NCBI GenBank assembly: GCA_947652605.1
Contig: CANTFG010000024.1
Location: forward strand, 1-64,000
Source of the DNA: Elmis aenea
Lineage: Eukaryota; Arthropoda; Insecta; Coleoptera; Elmidae
DNA: 64,000 bases
Direction: 5' to 3'
Shown here: piece by piece, positions 1 through 10,995 of the stretch
How the letters are laid out: the number at the start of each line of letters is the position of its first letter
How positions within the stretch are numbered: position 1 is the first letter of the stretch
The notes under the pieces: generated by a model
The model's input: the letters and a program-made list of their open reading frames with translations, nothing else
Databases searched by the model: none
Told to the model about the DNA's origin: nothing
Made by a program: the position numbers and the translations under genes

Positions 1-869
1 ACAGCGTATCTTAGCAACGATGTTTGTAATGCATGCGTCATCAGCTCAACGGTCCGTTGACAGTGACATAATTCAATTTCTTAGTCAGTCTGACAGTATT
101 GACATACTTCAATTTGTAGGTTATGCTGTCAGTTTGACAGTACTGTCTTTTGCAATACTTCAATTCTATGTTACATATCAATTTATTTTTAAATGCCATC
201 GTATTTTCATATTCTCAAATATGAATTTAACTCGAAACTGGGATTGTTTCGTATGTATGTTTAGGGGAGAGCGAGGCGATTCCAATTTCGTATGATACAT
301 GTACATAAAGCTTAATTGGAGAATGGTCCAGAATGGTCTGAGCGCTTCTATTATTATGTCAAAGTGACAGTGCGTGCGCGCGACGACGTTTTCATCATGC
401 AAGTACGAACATTTTTGCACGTTTTAATTAATAACGTTTGTAAGCGATTTTTTCCGAGGTCCTGACCGTGCACATATTGACATTCGATCTTTTATACGAC
501 CCTTCAAAGAAGATCGCGATTTTTAGACGCCCCCGAGTATTTTTAATCGCTCTTTGAAAAGTGCTTTCGACGTTCGTTAGTATGTAGTGCGTGCGCGCGC
601 CTGCGCTTTTTCTCGTTCGTGGTCCAAATTTAACTCGAAAGTGGGATTGTTTGGTACGTACTTGTCGGGGAGGGCGAGACGATTCCGAATCGGTACGACA
701 CATGTGCGAAAAGGTCGAATCGGAGAAGGTTCGAGCGTTTAAACGTTACGTCAAATTGTCAAATTTTGACGAAATTCTAGCTCCAGACGACCCGATTTAA
801 ATGTTGCGTGTAAGATTTTGGCACGTTTTCCTCAATATCTTTTCCGGATGATTTTTTTGGGAATTCTTA
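1..869. repeat. Dispersed repeat, copy A (left part)
   Basis: This is one of two long copies of the same repeat in the window; the other is at 14182-15190. Both contain the same string of short AT-rich direct repeats followed by a CpG-rich segment around 590-760 with GTGCGTGCGCGCG. The continuation of copy A is displaced to 2164-2282 by the fold-back element at 872-2161. The joined repeat ends in an AT-rich tail (ACATACATTCATTTTTATAT) like the 3' ends of some non-LTR retrotransposons or SINEs; that assignment is an inference. Short open frames inside (for example 591-800) recur only because the repeat recurs. The left end is cut by the window edge. Confidence 0.75.
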
Positions 870-871
870 TA

Positions 872-2161
872 CCGGGTGTCCCACGTTCATGGTACACCCC
901 CTTTTTTTTCTTTAGTTTTGATTTTAAATAAATGAAATTTTAGACATATGATATACGCAAAAAACCGGGCTTTTTGAGCCGTTGCACACATTTGTTTTAC
1001 TTCCGGTTTCGCCGGAAATGACCCTAACTTTGTTATTTTAAATGGAGCACCCTGTATATTTTTACATTTTTGGAAAGAGGAAGTGATTTTTGATACAACT
1101 GCACTATTTTCGTTAATTTTTATAACCTCAAAATTTTTTTAAAACAAAATTTAGTTTTTTATTAAGGGTGCCGTGACCTGCATAAATTGATTTTTATTAT
1201 GTCAACAATTGTCCAAAAAACGTGTTTGTACATTTTAAATGACATTTAGGTTACTTTAATCGGCTTTGAAGGTTGAGGAATCGGTTTTTTGACAAAAAGT
1301 CAATTTTTTTAAATGGAACCATGATGGTACTAGCGGTTATTTAAATGGATCATCTTCTAACGAATCCATCGATACCAATAACTTGTATTTTTATTAAAAA
1401 TCTACTTCAAAAACTTCAAATTATTGTAAACATTTATTAAGAGATCCTGTTAATCGCAGTACACTGTGCATAACTACAACAAAACAAATGATCGTTGTTT
1501 TATGTTTAACTACTATAGTCATTTAATTAGACAGTCTAAAAATTTTGGTAATCATTTTTACATAATTAGATAACCGCGATTAAGAGGATCTCTTAATAAA
1601 TTTTCACAATAATTTGAAATTTTTGAAGTAGATTTTTAATAAAAATACAAGTTATTGGTATCCATGGATTCGTTAGAAGATAATCCATTTAAATAACCGC
1701 TAGTACCAGCATGGTTCTATTTTAAAAAATTGACTTTTTGTCAAAAAACCGATTCTTCAACCTTCAAAGCCGATTAAAGTAACCTAAATGTCATTTAAAA
1801 TTTACAAAAACGTTTTTTGGACAATTGTTGACATAATAAAAATCAATTTATGCAGGTCACGGCACCCTTAATAAAAAACTAAATTTTGTTTTAAAAAAAT
1901 TTTGAGGTTATAAAAATTAACGAAAATAGTGCAGTTGTATCAAAAATCACTTCTTCTTTCCAAAAATGTAAAAATATACAGGGTGCTCCATTTAAAATAA
2001 CAAAGTTAGGGTCATTTCCGGCGAAACCGGAAGTGAAACAAATGTGTGCAACGGCTCAAAAAGCTCGGTTTTTTGCGTATATCATATGTCTAAAATTTCA
2101 TTTATTTAAAATCAAAACTAAAGAAAAAAAAGGGGGTGTACCATGAACGTGGGACACCCGG
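872..2161. mobile_element. 1.29-kb fold-back MITE, TA target site
   Basis: This is a near-perfect palindrome: 872-~1448 reappears inverted at ~1583-2161 around an unpaired loop of about 135 bp. The ends are CCGGGTGTCC and GGACACCCGG, and each is flanked by TA (870-871, 2162-2163). The unoccupied version of the same site is at about 15060-15080 in the second repeat copy, which fixes the ends and the 2-bp TA duplication. TA duplication and lack of coding capacity fit a non-autonomous Tc1/mariner-type element. A transcript through it could form a hairpin of more than 500 bp. Related copies or fragments lie at 11198-14138, 24196-24440 and 41017-41230. Confidence 0.85.
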
Positions 2162-2163
2162 TA

Positions 2164-2282
2164 TAGCCTATATTCTTCCCATGGTCCTATAGATTGTCTG
2201 TGCCAAATTTGGTCAGGATCGGATGAATGGTATAGGAATGCATAAAGGACAAACAAACATACATTCATTTTTATATATGAGT
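2164..2282. repeat. Dispersed repeat, copy A (3' tail)
   Basis: This continues the repeat of 1-869 after the fold-back insertion. It matches the tail of the second copy at about 15068-15185, including AGATTGTCTGTGCCAAATTT and the final AT-rich tail. Confidence 0.75.
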
Positions 2283-2548
2283 CGCCAGATGCAAAACTGA
2301 CTATCTCCACTTTTATTGGAAATGAGATAATTGAAAAAAACTATAACGACTTGCACAGTTTAGTTAAAATTATTGTTTTTGTTGACAAAATTAAGGAAAA
2401 TTATTAAGAATAATCCACCGGAACCTCAAAAAACAAACTCAAATCGTTTAAGAGAAAAATGAAAATTAAGCACGCATTTAGCCACTTTTGCAGCTAATTC
2501 AGGATTTGCCCGAATTTGAATTAAAAACATAGCATTCATTTAATAATA

Positions 2549-3353
2549 TCATAAACCGTTAACTTCATCTGTACCATTGTTATCGGTAACAGAATTTATA
2601 ATGTCTTTATGAAAATTTGATTTATATTCTTCTGACTTTGAGGGCCAATCTTTTCCAAAATGTTTGATTGGTAACTCATTTACATTGTCTTTTTTTTGTT
2701 GCTTGATGGGCCGATTGCCTACTGGTAAAAACTTTGGAGCGATCATCTAAAGGGTTTTTTGCCTTTTACAAATTGATTGAGCCACTGCAGTCATTTTTAT
2801 AATTCATTTTACCTTTCACAAAAATTTTTCCTTTTTTACTTCTGCTTAGAACAAATCTTTTACAAGAGGATAGCTTAAAAGGCAAACAGCTTGTTGGTTT
2901 CATCACATTTTTTATAGCGTTCCTCCAGTCAAATACCGTCCAATCTTCTGCGAGTCTCTTCACAGTACCATGAACTTTGAAAATGTTGATATAGTCTTCT
3001 GGATCTATTATGGTATCTTTTTTACGAACCTGTTTCTCTATCTGAACAAATACGCGATCTGATGGTAGACATGAGTGCCAAGTGACGGGGAAAAATAGCT
3101 GTATTGTATTAATTTGTTTTGGCGCTTACAAAAACCATTTACAAGCCATTGCAATCATACATTTGTTCTTATTTTGTCCAGTACACCCGTCGGCCATTAA
3201 ACCAATCTCCCTCGTATCATCATCAATTTCAATTTTAATAATGCAGTCATACACTGCTGATACAATTTCATTAGAAGATTTTGAACTTTCGTGTTCAAAC
3301 CAAGTGTAGATGAAAACATTTTGGGGAGACAATTTGCTTTTTGACGATCCCAC
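2549..3353 (-). pseudogene. Decayed multi-copy gene fragment with DGCTGQNKN motif
   Basis: Read on the minus strand, three conserved blocks follow one another with frame changes and stops. The first (3353-3126) ends in GLMADGCTGQNKNKCMIAM. The second (about 3065-2766) reads RVFVQIEKQVRKKD, INIFKVHGTVKRLAEDWTVF and DWRNAIKNVMKPTSCLPFKL. The third (2746-2549) is a weaker lysine-rich tail. Blocks of this kind recur as a multi-copy, probably mobile, protein family in invertebrate genomes; I recall the pattern but cannot give a firm domain name. The internal frameshifts make this a relic. Its function is unknown. Confidence 0.5.
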
Positions 3354-3399
3354 AACAACCGTAAAAATTGTAAATATAAAATTGACACTTATAATATGT

Positions 3400-4700
3400 A
3401 ATTTGGTCAGGTATTTTTGGGAGCACTAAATTTTTCTGACGAAATGGTGAGTAAATCTTTCCTCTCTTCCTTTAGAAGCCCAAAGAATGCTTTAGCACGG
3501 GCTTTCCTTTGGGAACTTTAAACTTACAAATCGCTCTGGATCCATCTTCTTTCAAACACGTGCTTGTACACAACAACTCGAACTTGTTTTAAGCTTAAAA
3601 TAATTCGTAAAACCTATGAAAGTGGATTTAACCGTATTTGTAGCTAAAGATAAATTTTGCCATTGGATATAACCGATTTTGCATCGATATTGATTAAGTC
3701 GTTTCTGCTACTATGTAAAATAGGAATTGCCCGGTTTTGCATTGGACCTTTGCATTTAAACGGTGTGGAGCACATGTTTTAGTCGGTTTTGAATGTCAGG
3801 GTATGTCTATGTTCACAGAGAATTCAATTCCCTACAAGATGGCACTGTCAGTTCAATTTGCACCCAAAATGGATATAACCGAGTTTGCATCTAGGCGACT
3901 CATATATAGATGTTATTTATAAGCAATACTCGTAAATAGTCTATTATATATTTTAAATTTCTTTTCGGATCATTAACGAGCACCAAATTAAGTTACTAAG
4001 TCGAATTAAACCTAAACTCTAGATGTTATTATGCGCGAGATTCCCATCTTTAAACTTAAATTACAAACACTCGGTATATTTGATATGTGTTAATATGTTT
4101 GTTATTGTTACTTACAAATTAATCTTAATAAATGACTTGTCAATTATTTGATCTATAATTTAGTTTCCTAGCTAATGGACTATCTACGAGGTACTGCTTA
4201 TAACATTAATTAAAGGGTGTTAGGTGAAAACAAGGAATGTCAATTTTTATTATATCTTTACAATTCGATTTTAAAGAGTTTAAAGTCTACTATTTTTTTT
4301 TGTTCATAGAGCTGCATCAACCAAACTTCATTTTACTATGGTTCATATTATTAAAAATGAGTATTAATCAATGAAAGTGAAAAATGATTTTCATTTAAAC
4401 TATAATAATTAGTTATTCTAATGGTATATACTTTTTTGTTTTATTGTAAATATGTTTGTTATTTACAAAATAATATTGATAAATGAATGAAAAAACTGTA
4501 TTTTTCTCTTTATTCTAATATTGTGCAATCATCCTTCTTCATTTTTAAATTATTTTCGGACCACGTTTTTTGATCATATCTTTCGTAAATGATTCTACAA
4601 ATTTCGATGGACGATATAGTTCTACAAAATTAAGTAAGTATTTTTTTCCAATATTTACAAAAACAATCCGTAAAATCGTGTGCTAAGATGAGAGTTCAAA
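3400..4700. other. AT-rich DNA with no recognised gene
   Basis: I see no coding segment, RNA gene or transposon terminus. Around 3630-3900 the short phrase GGATATAACCGATTTTGCAT recurs in variant form. The rest is AT-rich, with small open frames that have no recognisable motif. Confidence 0.5.
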
Positions 4701-4707
4701 AATGTTT

Positions 4708-4790
4708 AGGTTCCCGTCGCCCAGTTGACCGTCGCCCAGTTGACCATCGCCCAGTTAACCGTCGCCCAGTTGGCGTCGCCCAGTTGACCG
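4708..4790. repeat. 15-bp tandem repeat (GTCGCCCAGTTGACC)
   Basis: About five imperfect copies of CCGTCGCCCAGTTGA lie head to tail; one unit is shortened. This is a GC-richer minisatellite in AT-rich DNA. Confidence 0.8.
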
Positions 4791-4808
4791 TGTCCGACAT
4801 TTATTCTA

Positions 4809-5122
4809 GATGAAAGTTGGTGCATGACCTGAAACTAATTTCAGGATGAAAAAGGTTCAACAAAAATCTATATAACACTAGATTTTAGCGATTTTAGAAA
4901 TATTCGCAAGGGTAAAGTGCTCTAATTTAACGAGTTACTAAAAAGTTTTCAAAAACACGATTAAGTGTTATCGACTTTTTTCCTGAATTTTATTTTGTAA
5001 CTCTTCAATTAGGGGCACTTTACTCCTGTGAATGTTTCTAAAATCGCTAAAATCTAATGTCATGAATTTTTATTGAACTTTTTTCATCTTAAAATAAGTT
5101 TTCATAAACCAACTTTTATCAA
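4809..5122. repeat. Inverted repeat (fold-back, ~310 bp)
   Basis: Arms of about 140 bp (4809-~4950 and ~4985-5122) are inverted copies around a loop of about 35 bp. The outer tip pairs GATGAAAGTTGGT with ACCAACTTTTATC. The pairing is imperfect. It is probably a MITE, but I found no convincing target duplication. Confidence 0.65.
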
Positions 5123-5247
5123 GCATAAAATTTTCTGAGAAATTGATAAAAAACTTTTTCATTAGTTGAAGACTTTGAATGGCGTTTTATATGATTCAGA
5201 AAAATAATATTTTTGTACACTTTCCGACTATGCTTGTTACTTATATG

Positions 5248-6005
5248 TAGGCCTTCCACACGTCCCGGTTTAGCCAGGACAGTCCCGGTTTATTGGTTAT
5301 GTCCCGGTGTCCTGGTCGGTTTCGCGTTTGTCCTGGTTTCTGAAAAAAAATATTCCGCGCCGATTGTTTTGTGAAATCTGTCTGCGCGGGTAAGAAAAAG
5401 CGCGAGGAGCTAAGACGTGTTTCACTGTCATTTTGTTGTGAAACGTCTTTTCGCGGGTGTTATAGGGTTGCCAATTGCACGCTTTTGCGGCTGACATACC
5501 TACGCGTTTTCGTGGGAAAATATTAATGGGTACGCTGTACGTATGCCATTGACGATATTCATAGTAATGTACGCTTTTTGTTTATAAACTTTTGAGCTAT
5601 TTGAACTAACAACAGAAAAATAAATGTAAAGGACAAGCTTATGTTTTTACGTGTTTTTAAAATTTTTAACTAAAAAGTGTTTTTTAAATTCATATTAATA
5701 CATATTATGTTTATAGTTCCTGTACCAAAATAGAAATTATTAGTGAAAGTTTTTACCTTTATTACGAATAATTTGTAGAAGGTAGGAGCAATCTGACTTT
5801 AAAAAATCAGAAAAGATTCTGCCATAAATCTGTAATTTTGGATGATGGTAAAGTACTCTAACTGCATTAAAACACGTTTGAACTTTTAAAATTCTAAAAA
5901 AATCGCCTGCGGTGCATTTTGTCCCCCCCACTTTTTGCCCATCTCTTATGATTAAAAAAAGGTTGCCGTGTCCCGGTTTGACTTTTCGAAAATATGGTAG
6001 ACCTA
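5248..6005. mobile_element. Non-autonomous hAT element, 8-bp target duplication
   Basis: The element begins TAGGCCTTCC and ends GGTAGACCTA; eight of ten terminal bases match when inverted. A perfect 8-bp duplication, CTTATATG, flanks it at 5240-5247 and 6006-6013. TIRs of this size with an 8-bp duplication are diagnostic of hAT elements. The 758-bp interior has no transposase frame. The phrase GTCCCGGTTT near the left end recurs near the right end. It lies just upstream of the first recognised polycystin exon. Confidence 0.85.
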
Positions 6006-6132
6006 CTTATATGTAACTTTAAACTAAAATAATAAAAAAAAAACTCAGTCACATTTATAGAATTTTAAAACTATAGCAAAACTGTAATTTTGTTCCAAAC
6101 TTTTAATAACAATTTTGAATTATTTTTTTAAG

Positions 6133-6276
6133 CCTACCAAGAGTGCATTTAATGTGAAAGGGATTATTGCAGAATGTGAAAGGCAAAGAATGGTTTTTTA
6201 TTCAAAGTTTGGAGATAGGTTTTTACAACCTTATATAAAATACAAATATCGGCCTCTGACAAATGAAAAATGGAAG
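6133..6276 (+). CDS. Polycystin-family channel, exon a (5'-most recognised)
   Basis: This is the first of five exons of a polycystin (TRPP/PKD1-like) channel gene at 6133-27107. An acceptor (TTTTTTTAAG) precedes 6133 and a donor (AAG|GTAAAT) follows 6276 in phase 0. The 48 codons include VFYSKFGDRFLQPYIKYKYR, the cytoplasmic stretch before S1. The next exon continues this frame. Polycystins are six-helix cation channels, or channel-like subunits, of plasma and ciliary membranes. In insects they include Pkd2/amo and the brivido group. The wording around S1-S2 looks more PKD1-like than PKD2-like. No start codon or more 5' exon was identified, so the protein is partial. Confidence 0.7.
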
Positions 6277-6357
6277 GTAAATTAAACAATTTTTAAATTC
6301 TTATTAATTAAGATGAATATGGTGCATACAAATATTTCACTTTAAAGTTTATTTTAG

Positions 6358-6566
6358 GCAAAAAATTTAAAAGAACAAGAAAGGAGAGATACCATGATTT
6401 TAGTACAGGATCTTTTCATGTTCATGATATACATAATAGTTCTTTATTTCATTGTACTGAGCAATAAAAATTCCTTACAAATTTACAGCTATAAAAATAT
6501 AGAACATGTTGTACTCGGAAGACACTCTGGGACAATAACTTTTGAAGAAATTCAAAGTACAGAAGA
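6358..6566 (+). CDS. Polycystin-family channel, exon b (S1)
   Basis: The acceptor is ATTTTAG before 6358 (phase 0). The donor is best placed at GA|GTACGT after 6566, leaving two bases that join the first base of exon c to make an Asp codon. The exon encodes the first membrane helix (about DLFMFMIYIIVLYFIVL) and then the start of the large extracellular loop. An in-frame ATG occurs at 6394, but homology continues upstream of it, so it is probably not the start. A later donor (TAC|GTATTT) would break the phase with exon c. Confidence 0.78.
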
Positions 6567-7230
6567 GTACGTATTTTTTTACCTAGTTTGGGACACCTTT
6601 GATTTAATAATCATAAATTAAAAAACTTTTATAAAGCAGCATTTACTAATATTAATTAATATTGGGTTGGCCAGAAAGCCTTTATCGGTTTTGTAAATGT
6701 ACTGAAAGTCAATTATAAAAAATGCAAATCAATATAAATTGAAAACTTTTGCTCCATCATTATCAACATGTCTCGAGTACTCAGTGAAATTATTTGTAGC
6801 AGGGATTTACACTACATCACTACAATTAATTAGATTTTTATTGATAAGTTTGTTTCCAATTATTTCAAAACAAAGTATAACTACAACAATTGATCAGAAT
6901 CAAAAACTACCCAAAACATTGGTCCTCTTTTTGTAAAATTTTTGAAAAACACGTTACGAATTGGCAGATAAAATTTGACATTAAATATAGCTAATACCAC
7001 AACGTATTTCTACAATAAGAGATAATTGATGTTTGTATGTTAAAAAAAAGTTTTGGCAATATTCAATAACATTTTGATCACAATATAGTATTGACTTCCC
7101 TATCAAAACTTTGTAGGTGTTTGCACATATTTTGATGATAAAGTCTAATAACGAATATCTATAGAGATTGTGCAATGCACAAGGACGTTACAAAATGTTT
7201 AATGAAAAAAATCATTACAATATGATTATA
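6567..7230. other. Intron 2, left part: no recognised element
   Basis: This is AT-rich intron sequence before the first MITE. The only recognisable phrase is ATTGGGTTGGCCAGAAAG at 6661, which resembles a mariner inverted terminus; no partner end or transposase was found. Confidence 0.4.
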
Positions 7231-7441
7231 CAGGGTTAGGAGAAAGTCCAGGAACGGTTGATTGTGTTTCATTAAAAAAAAAAGAAGTTGGGGTAATTTC
7301 CTGCTAAATCGGAAATGCAAAAAGATTAAAAAGATTAACAATAAATGCTTTTTTTGACCATATATCCAACTAACATTTTTAAAAAAAGGTTTGAAAATAA
7401 TTTAAGATAATTAACCGTTGCGGGACTTTCTCCCAACCCTG
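7231..7441. mobile_element. MITE, 211 bp, TA flanked
   Basis: The ends CAGGGTTAGGAGAAAGTCC and GGACTTTCTCCCAACCCTG are inverted copies with one or two mismatches. TA flanks both sides (7229-7230, 7442-7443). There is no coding capacity. TA duplication and CAGGGT termini suggest a Tc1/mariner-type non-autonomous family. It lies in intron 2 of the polycystin gene. Confidence 0.8.
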
Positions 7442-7447
7442 TAGATA

Positions 7448-7843
7448 CAGGGTGTTTCAAAAAGGATGCAACCAGAAGATAAGAGAGCAGAACATATGTG
7501 CAGGTAAATTTTATGGTACTTTTCTATTTCTATTTACCTGAAAATTTGGCGCACAAATCTTTTCAAATAAAGGTAATATGGAGGTTTGAAGAAAATGTAC
7601 ATTTTTTGTTTTCATCGTGGTACTATTATTGGATTATTGTTACGCATGTAATTGCGTAACTTTTTCCCCATTTAACCGATTTTGTATTTCTAATGGTTTT
7701 CGAGATACCCATGTACTTCATTTTAAACTGGACACCCTGTATAGTGTAGTGTTGCCATGTGACCGATATTAGGACATAAAATTTACCCGCGCATAAGTTC
7801 TACTCTCGTATCTTCAGGGTTGTGTCCTTTTTAAAATACCCTG
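7448..7843. mobile_element. MITE, 396 bp, TA flanked
   Basis: The termini CAGGGTGTTTCAAAAAGGAT and ATTTTAAAATACCCTG belong to inverted arms of about 45 bp. TA flanks it at 7446-7447 and 7844-7845. Only six bases separate it from the preceding MITE. The part around 7635-7745 recurs near 24100-24210, so related fragments are scattered in the same gene. Confidence 0.78.
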
Positions 7844-7971
7844 TATAAAAGATGCTAACATATAACTTAAAATATTCTTGCTCAAATTTACAAAATATTA
7901 TTTTTTTCTGTTTACAATGTTGACGTATTTTATATTTAAGTATTAAAATTTGATCAATGTTTTTTGCTATA

Positions 7972-8247
7972 CAGAGTGTTTCTTAAATATTGCGAAAAAA
8001 ATTGGGAGGTGATTCCTTATCGAAAATTAAAGGGGGCCTTTGATATAATTTTTCCCTAGACGTCTTGTTTCGGAGTTATACCCAAGTAGTTCCAATAAAA
8101 TAAAAGCCAAATTTTAGCGCTCCCCTTTAGGGGGGTGTAACTCCGAAAGAAGACGTCTAGGGAAAAAAATGTATACCAAAGACCCCCTTTAGTTTTTGAT
8201 AAGAAATCACCTCCCGAATTTTTTCGCAATATTTAAGGAACGCCCTG
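7972..8247. mobile_element. Palindromic MITE, 276 bp
   Basis: Nearly the whole element is an inverted repeat: CAGAGTGTTTCTTAAATATT at the left pairs with AATATTTAAGGAACGCCCTG at the right. The inner arms share the phrase CCCTAGACGTCTT in inverted form. TA precedes it (7970-7971); the right flank has decayed to AA. It is the third MITE in intron 2. Confidence 0.75.
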
Positions 8248-8498
8248 AATATGGTTCATTTGTTTATGATGACTTTTTAAGATATATTATCTAAACTGAT
8301 AATGTAAGCTTGTTCCAAATATCTTTTGTTTTTACAATTTTATGAAAATTAACTTTGGGCAAAAATATATTCTTTTTGCAAATTTAAATGTGCAACTTTT
8401 GATTCTACACTCGGTATAGAAACAATTTATATTTGTCTACTACTTAATCAAAAGCAGGTAAAATAAGTTATATAAATATAATTAAATCCACGTTTCAG

Positions 8499-8839
8499 CT
8501 TTTATATATTCATAGAAAAAACCCTAATACCGGCCATACATTCAATAAGCTGGTATGGAGAATGGTCAATGATCGATGCTGGACTCATGGCCGATTTTAA
8601 TACAAAAATATTGGGTGTGGCTCGTTTACGGCAAAAACGTGTATGCAACAATTGTTGCACTGTACCAAAAATGATGTCGCAATATAATTTAACTTGTTCC
8701 CCTGAATATGAAGAGATATATAGACCTAAACCTGGTTTAAGTGAACCATGGTTTCCGACACACAGAACATTTTCACCAAGACTCGATCATTTCTGGGTCT
8801 ACCAAAGTTTGAGAGATAGTCAAGCAGTATCTATACGAG
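8499..8839 (+). CDS. Polycystin-family channel, exon c (extracellular TOP domain)
   Basis: The acceptor is CGTTTCAG before 8499; the donor is CGAG|GTGAGT after 8839, leaving one base. The exon continues exon b as FYIFIEKTLIPAIHSISWYG and then ILGVARLRQKRVCNNCC. This closely follows the polycystin extracellular signature around (L)GxxRLRQxRV, with its following cysteines. This domain, between S1 and S2, is the polycystin/TOP domain that caps the tetramer. Two more cysteines and tyrosine/proline-rich loop residues follow. An ATG at 8569 lies inside the domain and is not a start. Confidence 0.85.
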
Positions 8840-8855
8840 GTGAGTTACTACTATA

Positions 8856-9778
8856 CCCGGTAATTCAGTTTGACTGTCGCACCCCTATAACTTTTTAATT
8901 ATTGAAAATAACCCCAACAAACCTTATATTTTTGGAAACAGCGACAAATTCTCTATTAAGTGATGTGCATTTGTCATTTCTACGATGACATATGTCAAAT
9001 CCGCGATAGGCTTCTGTTTTTTTTTTTAAATTACATAGTATACATTTTGTTTTTGATTCGGATAGAGAATTTAATTCTGAATCCGACCATGTATTAAAAA
9101 AGTAGGCATACATAAGAAAATTTTCGAGAAAAATCAGTTCAAAGTTTATTCAAATTATAGCAAACAGCCGATTTAACATAACTAAAAACGATCAAATCAT
9201 AAAAATTATACTATAACTATGAATGGAAATGAATTAAAAAATAATTTTTAATAAAAATAAAAACAAATAATCAACGTTGACATAAAAAAATTAGACTTCC
9301 AAACACAGTTGTCCTCTATGTATAACTGCATTTTTTTAGAGTCTAATTTTTTATGTCAACGTTTATTATGTGTTTTTATTTTTATTAAAAATTAATTTTT
9401 ATTACATTTCCATTGATAGTTATAGTAAAATTTTTAAGATTTGATCGTTTTTTGTTATGTTAAATCGGCTGTTTGCTATAATTTGAATAAACTTTGAACT
9501 GATTTTTCTCGAAAATTTTCTTATGTATGCATACTTTTTTAATACATGGTCGGATTCAGAATTAAATTCTCTATCCGAATCAACCAAAAAATGTATACTA
9601 TGTAATTTAAGAAAAAACAGTTGCCTATCGCGGATTTGACATACGTCATGGTAGAGATGACAAATGCACATAACTTAATAGAGAATTTATCGCCGTTTTC
9701 AAAAATATAAGGTTTGTTGGGGTTATTTTCAATAATTAAAAAGTTATAGGGGTGCGACAGTCAAACTGAATCACCCGG
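8856..9778. mobile_element. 923-bp fold-back element filling intron 3
   Basis: Two inverted arms of roughly 440 bp surround a central loop at about 9295-9345. The ends are CCCGGTAATTCAG and CTGAATCACCCGG, with TA on both sides (8854-8855, 9779-9780). It starts 16 bases after the last base of exon c and ends 40 bases before exon d. Without it the intron would be only about 55 bp. Coding capacity is absent. The arms share many mismatches and small gaps but would still pair extensively. Confidence 0.85.
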
Positions 9779-9818
9779 TATATACAAACAAATTTTGACT
9801 TTAAATTATTATCCCCAG

Positions 9819-10045
9819 GCAAAATAAATATTTATTCCGGGGAAGGTTTTGTTGCTCAGTTAGGACGAACTTTGTACAATTCTTACTACAATCTCAAATA
9901 TATACAAGACATGAATTGGATGGACGATAAATCTAGAGTTGTAGTTATTGAATTTTTGACTTACAATGCAAATTATAATTTATTTAACGCTATTCGTTTG
10001 ATTGTTGAGACGAGTGCTTCAGGATTATTTTTAAAAAGCCATTCT
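9819..10045 (+). CDS. Polycystin-family channel, exon d (end of TOP domain, start of S2)
   Basis: The acceptor is TATCCCCAG before 9819 and the donor is TCT|GTAAGT after 10045, phase 0. The reading joins exon c as SIRGKINIYSGEGFVAQL and includes NWMDDKSRVVVIEF and LTYNANYNLFNAIRLIVE. These match the family block WxDxxTRxxxxEFxxYNxNxNLFxxxRLxxE, the most diagnostic stretch of polycystins. It ends at the GLFLKSHS segment that leads to S2. Confidence 0.88.
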
Positions 10046-10760
10046 GTAAGTACATTTGGAAAAGTATTAATATAGAGTACACCGGAGATGATTACCATCT
10101 TAATTACGTGACTATTTTTAAAGATAGCCTCAAAAAACCTAACATATTCTGAAATAATCAAAAAGCTGCATAAAAGTATATTGGATGTTGTAGCAAGTTA
10201 AAACGGTATTATTCAATTTTTTACAAATAGCGCTAGCATACGTTTTAGTCTTAATAAGACAGTAAATGCCTCCCTCTTTTTGACTATGTACGCATTCAAT
10301 ACTTGTACTAATAATTTCTTAATTAAAGAAAAAATTTCAATATCATCAGACTAGAACAACAGTTTTTGTGGATAACTAAGAGTAGGTAAAACAGTTTTAG
10401 TTTTTAAAACTTGATCGTAATGAAATACTTCATTTAACTTTAAATCAGAAAATTATTACCAACTCTCAACCTGCTGATACCGGTTAGATCGTAATTTTGA
10501 AAATTGATAAAAAGAATTTAAATGTTTACATAACCAGAAAGAAAGGAACATTAAATATCTGATTTTGACTAAACACCGAGCACCCTTTGAAAATAAATTG
10601 TATAACATCTTTTTAAAATACAATAAAGTTTCAAATATAATTTAATTATCTTGTATGCACATTTTCTTCACATTGTTTAAGGCTGCACTGAATAGGTAGG
10701 CTACCAAGTTCCTATTTTAGAAAGCTAAGGTTTTTTGAAAATCCATAGCACTGTAGCAAT
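10046..10760. other. Intron 4, left part: no recognised feature
   Basis: This is AT-rich sequence after the exon d donor. I see no gene, repeat or element end in it. Confidence 0.5.
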
Positions 10761-10995
10761 CAGGGATGCGCAAACTAGGGGGTGCAATAACAGCCATGAT
10801 TTCATTTGTACAAAAAATATATATATTTTTGTAATCTTACTTATCAGGTGATCGAAAATAATTTAAGCCTTTTAATTTCAAAGCAAAAAAAAAATATTAA
10901 AAAGTTTATTTGTTACACTGTTACCCATGTTGGGGAGCGCAAGTTGGTACGGTGAAAAAAATGGGGACACAGCATGAAAAGTTTGCGCATCCCTG
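10761..10995. mobile_element. hAT-like MITE, 235 bp
   Basis: The termini are CAGGGATGCGCAAAC and GTTTGCGCATCCCTG, perfect inverted repeats of 15 bp. This CAGGG...GCAAAC type end is typical of hAT MITEs. I could not see a matching 8-bp duplication (GTAGCAAT left, CGAGTGAA right), so the flanks may have changed. Confidence 0.75.

Noticed and set aside
591..800. A 69-codon frame repeated at 14782-15012
   Set aside because: The two frames share a start but end differently through small indels. They repeat because the DNA repeat is duplicated.
6661..6970. Mariner-like terminus ATTGGGTTGGCCAGAAAG
   Set aside because: No inverted partner end and no transposase remnant were found nearby, so one 18-base likeness is too little to call an element.
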